Assembly (NCBI GenBank): GCA_937928585.1
Contig: CALEZK010000545.1
Location: 1-5,475, forward strand
DNA: 5,475 nt
Direction of reading: 5' to 3'
Source of the DNA: an uncultured bacterium
GTDB lineage: Bacteria; Hydrogenedentota; Hydrogenedentia; Hydrogenedentales; SLHB01
The position numbers were made by a program, and so were the translations under genes. Positions 1 through 5,475 of the stretch are shown one piece after another (the stretch's first letter is position 1; each line of letters starts with the position of its first letter). The notes beneath the pieces are model-generated. The model saw only the letters and a list, made by a program, of their open reading frames with translations. It was not told where the DNA came from and ran no database searches.

Positions 1-1374
1 GAGGTCTGTGTAGGCGCGATCGCCGTCCGGCGTCCTTATGGCGCGAAACTCCAGCGGCTCCGTTTGGACGTGTTCGAACGCCGTTGTAAAGGCTGTCGGC
101 ATGAGGAAGGCGTCATGCGTTTTGAAGTACGAGGTCCAGGCGCGTCGGTGCAGCAATTGATCGCGCAGCGCGGCTACATAGCCTTCGTGCCGATCGGTGA
201 ATGCACGCGCGCGCATGGTGAGCAGGTCGACTTTCGATCCCTTGGACAGCACGCGGAGCTTTGCCGCTTCTTCGTCCGGCATGGCTTCCACATAGGATGA
301 AAGTAGCAGGTAAGCGTAGGTGTTGAACTGCGCTTCGACATCGATCTCTTTGGGCCAGCCCTCTTCCAATTGCGCACCCGCGGCGCGCAGGGCCGCGATT
401 GTTTCTTCGAGCTTCGCTTTCACTTCGGGTCTAACCGGGCACCGCGCGTCGTCGAGCACATAGCCGATGCGATAATTGCGGAGATTTGTCGCTCTGGCTA
501 CCGGAAGCTTCCACGACAACGCAAGAGACTCGGGGGCTTCCGGGCCGGCCATCATGAGCAACATATCCTGCAGGTCTGTTGCGCTGCGTGCCATTGGACC
601 CGCAACTGAGAGTTGGTCCGCGGGATAGGGCTGACCGCCAGGCAGGCTTGCGAGTTCGCCGGTAGTTGGAATGATGCCGTAGGTTGTTTTGTGACCGTAT
701 ACGCCGCAGAAGTGCGCGGGATTACGAATTGATCCGCCGATATCACTTCCGAGCGCTGCGAAGCACAAACCTGCTGCCAGGGCTGCAGCGCCACCTCCCG
801 TGGAGCCCCCTGGGGAACGGGTGGGATCCCACGGATTATTTGTGGTGCCGAAAACCTTGTTATAGGTCTGCATATCCGCTGCGAAAAGCGGGACGTTTGA
901 CTTGCCAAGACAGACCGCACCGGCGTGATGCATGCGGGTGACGACAGTAGCGTCCAGTGTGGAGATGTGGTCTTTGAGTTCTACTGCGCCAGCGGTGGTC
1001 TTCAGGCCGTTTGTCTCGTAAGTATCCTTTACGAGCCATGGCACGCCATGGAACGGTCCAAACCAATCACCCCGGGCCAATGCTTCGTCTGCGGTCTTGG
1101 CCATGGATCTCGCGAGGTCGGCACTCACAGTAACGACAGCGTTAATCTTCGGGTTGTGCTTCTCGATTCGAGCGAGCATGTGTTCCGTCAGTTCGAGGGA
1201 GGAAATTTCTTTTCGTCGAATTGCGCGGGCGGCATCCGCGGCCGAGGCAAAGGCAAGTGACTCGGCGGATCTTGGGGCAGGATCAGCTACGGTGACGGGT
1301 GGCAGTGCCGCTGTAGCTGCAGCAGCGACCCCCAGGCCGAGGAATTTTCGCCGATTGACGGTCTGTTTGCTCAT
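1..1374 (-). CDS. Tat-exported amidase-signature family hydrolase, C-terminus cut by the window edge
   Basis: The minus-strand frame stays open from ATG at 1374 to base 1, giving 458 residues with no stop, so the C-terminus lies outside the window. The start is supported by GAGGGG five bases upstream and a good promoter beyond it. Residues 7-13 (NRRKFLG) plus an Ala/Leu-rich stretch to about residue 30 form a twin-arginine signal, so the folded enzyme is probably exported. The amidase-signature core follows: Lys116 in LVKDT, cis-Ser191 in SPGGSTGG, and nucleophile Ser215 in GSDIGGSIR. The spacings of 75 and 24 residues equal those of the known FAAH triad (Lys142, Ser217, Ser241). Family members hydrolyse amide bonds by this Ser-cisSer-Lys mechanism. 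Substrate cannot be read from sequence. GatA is unlikely because GatA is cytoplasmic and here there is a Tat leader and no gatB/gatC neighbour. Thr192 replaces the usual second Ser of GGSSGG. Family assignment is firm; physiological role is unknown. Confidence 0.93.
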   Translation of the reverse strand, partial: MSKQTVNRRKFLGLGVAAAATAALPPVTVADPAPRSAESLAFASAADAARAIRRKEISSLELTEHMLARIEKHNPKINAVVTVSADLARSMAKTADEALARGDWFGPFHGVPWLVKDTYETNGLKTTAGAVELKDHISTLDATVVTRMHHAGAVCLGKSNVPLFAADMQTYNKVFGTTNNPWDPTRSPGGSTGGGAAALAAGLCFAALGSDIGGSIRNPAHFCGVYGHKTTYGIIPTTGELASLPGGQPYPADQLSVAGPMARSATDLQDMLLMMAGPEAPESLALSWKLPVARATNLRNYRIGYVLDDARCPVRPEVKAKLEETIAALRAAGAQLEEGWPKEIDVEAQFNTYAYLLLSSYVEAMPDEEAAKLRVLSKGSKVDLLTMRARAFTDRHEGYVAALRDQLLHRRAWTSYFKTHDAFLMPTAFTTAFEHVQTEPLEFRAIRTPDGDRAYTDL

Positions 1375-1379
1375 AATTG

Positions 1380-1385
1380 CCCCTC
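1380..1385 (-). promoter_or_regulatory. Ribosome binding site of the amidase gene
   Basis: On the minus strand these bases read GAGGGG, five bases before the ATG at 1374. It is a strong Shine-Dalgarno match and supports that start. Confidence 0.75.
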
Positions 1386-1420
1386 TGTTAGAAGATTCGT
1401 GTGAACTCCACCGGAATTGA

Positions 1421-1449
1421 ATGATAGTTTTCGAGCTGCTAATCGTCAA
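1421..1449 (-). promoter_or_regulatory. Sigma-70-like promoter facing the amidase gene
   Basis: On the minus strand TTGACG (1449-1444) and TATCAT (1426-1421) are separated by exactly 17 bases. Each hexamer matches the sigma-70 consensus at five of six positions. Transcription would begin near 1414, leaving an untranslated leader of about 40 bases before the ATG at 1374, with the ribosome binding site inside it. This is pattern evidence only. Confidence 0.6.
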
Positions 1450-1478
1450 TTCCCGGAGATGGACGTTGAGTCTGTGGG

Positions 1479-1484
1479 TATACT
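1479..1484 (+). promoter_or_regulatory. Possible -10 element for the rightward three-gene unit
   Basis: TATACT lies 52 bases before the ATG at 1537, in the divergent intergenic region where a rightward promoter is expected. No convincing -35 hexamer sits 16-18 bases upstream (the bases there read about GAGATG), and there is no TGn extension. The element could be activator-dependent or simply chance. Confidence 0.3.
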
Positions 1485-1525
1485 TTGACTGGTTCAGGGT
1501 TCAACCGCAGAAGCCCGCAGGAATT

Positions 1526-1534
1526 GGAGTGAGG
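1526..1534 (+). promoter_or_regulatory. Ribosome binding site of the FG-GAP gene
   Basis: GGAGTGAGG contains GGAG seven bases before the ATG at 1537. An in-frame TGA at 1486 closes the frame upstream and no ATG, GTG or TTG lies between, so this site fixes the start. Confidence 0.7.
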
Positions 1535-1536
1535 TT

Positions 1537-2904
1537 ATGCTTTCGCTGCTTTTGACAGGACTTGCCGCGATTTCGGCCGGAGAACCGCGTATTTTTGCGC
1601 TCAATGCAGGCACGAGCGTTTGGGATGTTGCTGCAGAGGACATCAATAGCGATGGTCTTGCCGACATACTGGCCATGTGCTGCGACGAGAAGTCCGATCC
1701 GCTGAACAAGTATCTTGCTGTGTTCCTTGCGGGCGAAGACGGGGGATATACGCAGAAACCGACTTTCACCGTGCCGTTGGACCCCGTGCTGAGTGTAGCG
1801 TTCCCGGCTGAAATAGATGGAACGGCGCCCAGGGAGTTGGTGGTGGCGAGCGCGGAGGGAATTGTTGGGTTCTCGTATCAGGGAGGTACGCTGGAACCCA
1901 TCCTCGAGTTGGAGTTTATGTCGCTTTTTCCGAGCGGCACGCGGGAACCCAGTTTCATCAAGGACGCGGCAAAAGATATTGATGGCGACGGAATCGACGA
2001 ATGGTTTGTGCCGATGCCAACGGGATTTGCCGTGCGGAATCCAAAGGGATTGGTAGCGCAGGTGCGTTGCGACGTGGACAGCGGAATACGCGCGAGCAGC
2101 GGCATGTCCATCAGCAACAAATTTCCGGCTTACCATGCCTTTGCGATGGAGGGGAGCGCGAATCATGCCATTGCTTTTCTTAGCGACGAGTACGCTGATT
2201 TTGCGCACGGCGCCGGTTGGAAGGAGCGCGAGCGCTTCAAGATACCGGTGAATCTGGGTGACAAGTGGGACACGAGTTCCAATATGGAAGACATCAACGG
2301 GGACGGCCTGCCCGACCTCATCGTCACCCAGACGCAAGGAACGATAAACCTGAAAGCGCTGACGCAGATTTATTTTGCGGAAGGGCCGATGAAATATCCG
2401 TCGACGCCGACTGCGAAGTTTGAATCCACCGGATCTTTCGCGGCGCCGATGCTGAAAGACGTGAACGGCGACAAGAAGCTGGACATCATATTCGTGAATA
2501 TCCCGTTTGGCGTGAAATCGATTGTGAATTTTTTCATGTGGCAGAAATTGGGCGTTGACCTTCAGATACACGTGAACACGGGACAGGGATTCAATTTAAA
2601 ACCCGACTTCACGACCAGCGTGAGCATCGAGGCTCCAGATGGGAAAGAGCAGTCCGCCTATTGCATGGGAGATTTTGACGGAGACGGCAAAACCGATGCC
2701 GCGTTTGGCGCGGGCCGCGAAAAACTGCTGCTTCACTCCGGCGGCGATGCCAAATTCATCTCTCAGAAGCCTTACCTGTCATTGGCAGTGCCGTCATTTG
2801 GCGTTGCACGACCGTACAAATTGAACAAGAACGAATCTGAAGACATCCTCATCTTTCATCCCGGAATCACGCGGAAAGAGTTCATTGAGGTGTTGTTGTT
2901 TTAG
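1537..2904 (+). CDS. FG-GAP/VCBS repeat beta-propeller protein, probably exported
   Basis: This 455-residue protein is built from FG-GAP-like repeats with calcium-binding loops of the D-x-[DN]-x-D-G type. Clear loops begin at residues 35 (DINSDG), 147 (DIDGDG), 252 (DINGDG), 308 (DVNGDK, final Gly lost) and 379 (DFDGDG), each followed by a hydrophobic strand such as LADI or LPDL. Degenerate copies near 92-103 and 429-440 suggest about seven blades, as in integrin-alpha-type propellers. Residues 1-14 (MLSLLLTGLAAISA) are a short hydrophobic leader ending in a plausible signal-peptidase site before GEP, but without the usual basic N-terminus, so export is likely rather than certain. No enzyme domain, membrane anchor or sorting signal is visible. 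Such proteins usually act extracellularly in binding or adhesion; the specific role is unknown. It heads a tight unit, with the next gene starting 9 bp after its stop. The fold is confident, the function is not. Confidence 0.88.
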   Translation: MLSLLLTGLAAISAGEPRIFALNAGTSVWDVAAEDINSDGLADILAMCCDEKSDPLNKYLAVFLAGEDGGYTQKPTFTVPLDPVLSVAFPAEIDGTAPRELVVASAEGIVGFSYQGGTLEPILELEFMSLFPSGTREPSFIKDAAKDIDGDGIDEWFVPMPTGFAVRNPKGLVAQVRCDVDSGIRASSGMSISNKFPAYHAFAMEGSANHAIAFLSDEYADFAHGAGWKERERFKIPVNLGDKWDTSSNMEDINGDGLPDLIVTQTQGTINLKALTQIYFAEGPMKYPSTPTAKFESTGSFAAPMLKDVNGDKKLDIIFVNIPFGVKSIVNFFMWQKLGVDLQIHVNTGQGFNLKPDFTTSVSIEAPDGKEQSAYCMGDFDGDGKTDAAFGAGREKLLLHSGGDAKFISQKPYLSLAVPSFGVARPYKLNKNESEDILIFHPGITRKEFIEVLLF

Positions 2905-2909
2905 AAGGG
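2904..2909 (+). promoter_or_regulatory. Candidate ribosome binding site of the bacilliredoxin gene
   Basis: GAAGGG begins on the last base of the FG-GAP stop codon. It lies 4 bases from GTG 2914, 7 from TTG 2917 and 13 from ATG 2923, so it favours one of the first two starts. The overlap with the upstream stop suggests translational coupling. Confidence 0.45.
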
Positions 2910-2913
2910 TGCC

Positions 2914-3333
2914 GTGTTGGCAATGTTCAGAAACCTTTTGCGATTGATAGTAACAAGACTACGCGGAATCAACGCCGCAGCGGAGATACCTGGGGTGAAG
3001 AAGCTTACGACACTGGACGATTGGAAACACTGCCTTGAAGGCTCGCGCGACGCGCCTGTGCTTGTGTTTAAACACAGCACGGCGTGTCCGATTTCTTCCG
3101 AGGCACACCGGCACGTTGCGCGGTATCTTGAGTCCAAATCGGCGACCGACCCTGAAGTGAGCATCGTGCGCGTCATCGAGGAGCGCCCTGTCTCCAATCA
3201 GATTGCCGAAGACCTTGGTTTGCAGCATAAGAGCCCGCAATTGATACTGCTGCGCAATGGCGCGGCGGTTTGGTCGACATCGCACTACGGCGTTCATGTC
3301 GATTCCATTCGGACGGCAGTGGAAAGCAAATAG
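2914..3333 (+). CDS. ytxJ: YtxJ/BrxC-family monothiol bacilliredoxin
   Basis: The product resembles the bacillithiol-system protein YtxJ (BrxC), a small cytoplasmic thioredoxin-fold protein whose family removes bacillithiol from S-bacillithiolated protein cysteines. The signature is intact: FKHSTACPIS at 52-61 with a single active-site Cys58 preceding Pro and Ile, then VIEERPVSNQIAEDLGL (about 91-107), HKSPQLILLRNG and SHYGV, all characteristic of the family. A second cysteine, Cys40, lies outside the motif. From GTG 2914 the protein has 139 residues. Homology begins only at VKKLTTL (residue 28), and the preceding stretch is basic and amphipathic (FRNLLRLIVTRLRG). Other possible starts are TTG 2917, ATG 2923 and GTG 2995. 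The last has GGAGA eight bases upstream and would give 112 residues, close to the usual family size. It sits 9 bp after the FG-GAP stop and directly abuts the acetyltransferase start. Family assignment is strong; activity depends on whether the host makes bacillithiol. Confidence 0.87.
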   Translation: MLAMFRNLLRLIVTRLRGINAAAEIPGVKKLTTLDDWKHCLEGSRDAPVLVFKHSTACPISSEAHRHVARYLESKSATDPEVSIVRVIEERPVSNQIAEDLGLQHKSPQLILLRNGAAVWSTSHYGVHVDSIRTAVESK

Positions 3334-4146
3334 GTGAGTGAAGAGCGATCCATATCGCTGAGCAAGGGGCCGATTACGACCCGCACCATCTCACGCGATC
3401 TGCGCGCGCTGGGGGTAGGCGAAGGGCAGATCGTGCTGGTGCATTCCTCGTTGTCTCGCATGGGCTGGGTGTGCGGGGGCGCGGTAGCACTCATTCAGGC
3501 CCTTCAGGAGGTGCTGACACCGAGCGGCACACTGATCATGCCGAGCCATACGTCCGGATTGAGCGAACCATCCCATTGGCAGGAGCCACCGGTTCCGGAG
3601 GAATGGTGGGAAGTGATCCGCGAGGAAATGCCGCCGTTTGATCCACGATGTACTCCGACCCGAGGAATCGGTTTGGTGCCGGAGCTTTTTCGCACGTATC
3701 CGGATGTGTTGCGCAGCGGACATCCGCAGGTTTCGTTTGCGGCGTGGGGCGCGGAGGCCGCGGCGATAACGCGGGGGCATGCACTGGCCGATGGACTGGG
3801 GGAAGGATCGCCATTGGCACGCATCCATGAACGAGATGGGCATGTATTGCTGATTGGCGCTTCGCACGATTCCAACACCTCACTACACTTGGCGGAGCAT
3901 CGCGCGCACTGGCCGTCCAAGACCTATTCGACGCAGGGCGCGCCCGTATTGGAGGGCGGGGGTCGTGTTTGGAAGCAGTTTGAGAGCTTGACCATTTCTT
4001 CCGACGACTTCGAAGCTGCAGGCACCGCGTTTGACGCTACGGGCGCTGTTCAACGCGGATTCGTTGGAAATGCCGCAAGCAGGTTCATGCGGCAACGGGC
4101 GCTTGTCGACTTTGGCGTGAATTGGTTTGCGATCAATCGCACTTAA
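3334..4146 (+). CDS. AAC(3)-family (YokD-like) N-acetyltransferase
   Basis: This 270-residue protein has the full layout and usual length of the AAC(3) antibiotic N-acetyltransferase family, which transfers acetyl from acetyl-CoA to an amine and is unrelated in fold to GNAT enzymes. Visible blocks are LVHSSLSRMGW (35-45), GTLIMPSHT (65-73), FDPRCTPTRGIGLVPELFR (102-120), RSGHPQVSFAAWG (127-139), GSPLARIHERDGHVLLIG (158-175) and TSLHLAEHRA (182-191), the conserved His/Glu segment of the active site. There is no signal peptide, so it is cytoplasmic. GTG 3334 is the start: it follows the TAG of the bacilliredoxin gene with no gap, with only a weak GGAAAG seven bases upstream, which suggests translational coupling. 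The family contains true aminoglycoside 3-N-acetyltransferases but also housekeeping and antibiotic-biosynthesis members, so resistance should not be assumed. Substrate is unknown. Its 3' end overlaps the convergent queG gene by 14 bp. Confidence 0.9.
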   Translation: MSEERSISLSKGPITTRTISRDLRALGVGEGQIVLVHSSLSRMGWVCGGAVALIQALQEVLTPSGTLIMPSHTSGLSEPSHWQEPPVPEEWWEVIREEMPPFDPRCTPTRGIGLVPELFRTYPDVLRSGHPQVSFAAWGAEAAAITRGHALADGLGEGSPLARIHERDGHVLLIGASHDSNTSLHLAEHRAHWPSKTYSTQGAPVLEGGGRVWKQFESLTISSDDFEAAGTAFDATGAVQRGFVGNAASRFMRQRALVDFGVNWFAINRT

Positions 4147-5077
4147 CGGCGGACAGGTTGTCTAATACGATTCGGGCGTTGCGTCGTATCCCTGACGCTT
4201 TTGCGCGCATTACGGGTGTGCCGGCGAATCTTTTCAGAAATTCTTCGTCGCTGATTGATTCGAGTTCGCCAGCGTCGGGATGGAGCTGATGGTAGCGGGG
4301 GGTGAAATCCGGTTCGGAGGTTTCGGGGACACGCCGATTCCAGGGGCACACGTCCTGGCAGACGTCGCATCCGAACAGCCAAGCGCCCGTGTCACGGTGT
4401 AGCGCTTGCGGGATGTCGCCGCGGTTTTCAATCGTTTGGTATGAGATGCACTTGCGCGCGTCCACTACTCGTGCTTCGACGATTGCGGCTGTCGGGCATG
4501 CGTCGATGCAGATGCGGCATGAGCCGCATTGATCGGAGACGGGAGCGTCGGGTTCGAGTTGCGCGGTGGTGAGGATGGCGCCGAGAAAAAAGTAGGAGCC
4601 CATGCCGCGCCGCAGAACGAGACTGTTCTTTCCGATCCAGCCGAGACCGGCACGGGCTGCCCAGGCTTTTTCCATTACGGGGCCGCTGTCGATGCAGCAA
4701 TAGGTTTGGTGCGCGCTATTCGCTGACTCGACGAATTTTGCCAGCGCGCGCAGCGGTTTTTCGAGAACGCGATGATAGTCGCGGCCCCAGGCATAGCGAG
4801 AGATGCGCGGGGGTTTGGGATCACCACCGTCGGCGTTGACATAATAATTGCGCGCGACAACAATGACCGAGCGCGTTCCGGGAAGTTTCTGGGCTACGTC
4901 CTGCCGAATTTCGCGCGTTCGCTCCATCCAGGTCATGTCGGCGTGATTCCCCGCGGCGAGCCATTTGCCGAGGCGATCCTCGGGGTCAATTGGAGCTGCG
5001 CAGGCGATCCCACATGCGTCGAATCCCAGTTCCGCCGCGTGCTGTTTTACGTCGTCAGCATGAAGCACGACATGCAC
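4133..5077 (-). CDS. queG: Epoxyqueuosine reductase QueG, short form
   Basis: QueG performs the last step of queuosine synthesis, reducing epoxyqueuosine to queuosine at the wobble base of tRNAs with GUN anticodons, using cobalamin and two [4Fe-4S] clusters in the cytoplasm. Family landmarks are LGFDACGIA (17-25), the HADMTWM block (45-51), RYAWGRDYH (94-102), IDSGPVMEKAWAARAGLGWI (129-148) with the proposed proton-donor Asp130, and GKNSLVL. The ferredoxin-like cysteines are all present: C184, C187, C190, C194, then C210, then C237, C240, C244 followed by PWN. The protein has 314 residues and stops just after the IRRNARIVLDNL segment, so it lacks the C-terminal HEAT-like part of longer homologues (about 380 residues in E. 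coli). The start is GTG 5077, with GAGG eight bases upstream; an in-frame TGA lies just above it. It follows the EEP gene by 10 bp. No other queuosine gene is in view. Confidence 0.95.
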   Translation of the reverse strand: MHVVLHADDVKQHAAELGFDACGIACAAPIDPEDRLGKWLAAGNHADMTWMERTREIRQDVAQKLPGTRSVIVVARNYYVNADGGDPKPPRISRYAWGRDYHRVLEKPLRALAKFVESANSAHQTYCCIDSGPVMEKAWAARAGLGWIGKNSLVLRRGMGSYFFLGAILTTAQLEPDAPVSDQCGSCRICIDACPTAAIVEARVVDARKCISYQTIENRGDIPQALHRDTGAWLFGCDVCQDVCPWNRRVPETSEPDFTPRYHQLHPDAGELESISDEEFLKRFAGTPVMRAKASGIRRNARIVLDNLSAVKCD

Positions 5078-5085
5078 CGAAACTG

Positions 5086-5089
5086 CCTC
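5086..5089 (-). promoter_or_regulatory. queG ribosome binding site overlapping the upstream stop codon
   Basis: On the minus strand GAGG occupies 5089-5086, eight bases before GTG 5077. It shares bases with the TGA stop (5090-5088) of the EEP gene, so a ribosome ending that gene sits on the queG initiation site. This settles the GTG start and implies translational coupling. Confidence 0.65.
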
Positions 5090-5475
5090 AGTTTCCGAGC
5101 TTCAGGGTAGCTACAACGGGAAAGTGATCCGAGGGGTAGCGACCATCCTTGTTAAAAACGACAGTCTCACATTTTGCGACTGATACTTTGCCGCGCGAAA
5201 GGATCCAATCGATTCGCCGGTTGCTTGCGAGATCCGGGGCTTTAAAGGCACCCCAGGTGACGGCGGGGCCGACTTTCTCGGAGGCGGTCAGCCATGCGTC
5301 CGACATTCCGCTGCCGGTGAGGATTGAGTAGGCCTCGCTATTCTCCGCGATGGCGTTGAAATCGCCGGTGAGAATAATCGGCAAGTCAGCGGGGAGCTTG
5401 GCGATGTATTCGCTGATGACACGCGCACCGCCGACTCGGGCGGGTTCGCTCTTATGATCAAGATGGGTATTGAGG
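5088..5475 (-). CDS. Endonuclease/exonuclease/phosphatase (EEP) family protein, 5' part outside the window
   Basis: The last 128 residues of an EEP-superfamily protein (ExoIII/DNase I/sphingomyelinase fold) are visible; the frame is open through the right edge, so the N-terminal half and the start are missing. In the visible part, NTHLDH (2-7), LTGDFNA (35-41), RRIDWIL (86-92) and SDHFPV (115-120) are the catalytic and metal-binding motifs of the family, with Asp38, Asn40, Asp116 and His117 in the expected places. Members cleave phosphodiester or phosphate ester bonds using magnesium. The short loops and the YPSDHFPVVATL ending resemble the secreted or general phosphodiesterase group more than ExoIII/APE DNA-repair enzymes, but substrate and location cannot be decided without the N-terminus. 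TTG 5384 would be a possible internal start, but the motif NTHLDH lies upstream of it, so the gene clearly begins further right. It is followed after 10 bp by queG, probably on one transcript. Confidence 0.9.
   Translation of the reverse strand, partial: LNTHLDHKSEPARVGGARVISEYIAKLPADLPIILTGDFNAIAENSEAYSILTGSGMSDAWLTASEKVGPAVTWGAFKAPDLASNRRIDWILSRGKVSVAKCETVVFNKDGRYPSDHFPVVATLKLGN

Noticed and set aside
1036..1051. Two CCATGG palindromes separated by CACG
   Set aside because: They encode the conserved FHGVPWL stretch of the amidase, so protein constraint explains them; no third copy or operator context was seen.
1491..1505. GGTT...AACC inverted repeat upstream of the FG-GAP gene as an operator
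   Set aside because: The arms are only four bases with imperfect flanks, which is expected by chance in a region of this size.
1501..2571. A 356-codon open frame on the minus strand opposite the FG-GAP gene
   Set aside because: It lies entirely antisense to a gene with clear repeated motifs and its own strong ribosome binding site. The predicted product is Arg/His-rich with no recognisable domain, as expected from a codon-bias shadow.
3391..3920. Several minus-strand open frames of 115-158 codons opposite the acetyltransferase gene
   Set aside because: They overlap each other in different frames, show no family motifs, and are shadows of a well-supported GC-rich gene.
3334..4146. Labelling the AAC(3)-family gene as an acquired aminoglycoside resistance gene
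   Set aside because: No integron, insertion sequence or other resistance gene is nearby, the gene is embedded in a housekeeping-like unit, and the family includes non-resistance members.
4154..4164. GACA-GGT-TGTC hairpin near the convergent gene ends as a terminator
   Set aside because: The stem is only four base pairs, there is no following T-run on either strand, and it lies inside the queG coding region.

Overview
The window looks like ordinary, gene-dense chromosome from a moderately GC-rich, free-living bacterium. It carries a Tat-exported amidase, a calcium-type FG-GAP propeller protein, a YtxJ/BrxC-type bacilliredoxin, an AAC(3)-family acetyltransferase, epoxyqueuosine reductase (QueG) and an endonuclease/exonuclease/phosphatase (EEP) protein. 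A bacilliredoxin suggests bacillithiol, which is known from Bacillota, Deinococcota, Bacteroidota/Chlorobiota and Acidobacteriota. The Tat amidase and FG-GAP protein fit an environmental lineage such as Acidobacteriota, Hydrogenedentota or a relative. This placement is inference; no rRNA or other marker gene is present.

Layout. Positions 1-1374 (minus) hold an amidase-signature enzyme whose C-terminus runs off the left edge. Positions 1375-1536 are the only real intergenic space: a divergent promoter region with a good sigma-70-like promoter facing the amidase and only a weak -10-like element facing right. Positions 1537-4146 (plus) are a tight three-gene run: FG-GAP protein, then bacilliredoxin after a 9-bp gap, then AAC(3)-family acetyltransferase with no gap (stop TAG directly followed by start GTG). 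Positions 5475-4133 (minus) hold a second unit: an EEP-family protein, cut by the right edge, followed after 10 bp by queG. The queG ribosome binding site overlaps the EEP stop codon. The two units converge and overlap by 14 bp at 4133-4146.

How the genes work together. The zero-gap junction suggests the bacilliredoxin and the acetyltransferase are translated together, so the acetyltransferase may serve a housekeeping or thiol-related role rather than aminoglycoside resistance; this is a hypothesis. The FG-GAP protein probably shares their transcript, but it looks exported, so a shared function is unclear. EEP and QueG look like a co-transcribed pair without an obvious biochemical link. I saw no mobile element, CRISPR array, tRNA, rRNA or clear terminator, and no evident new multi-gene system. 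The points most worth a second look are the bacilliredoxin/acetyltransferase pairing, the uncertain bacilliredoxin start, the short QueG and the convergent overlap.
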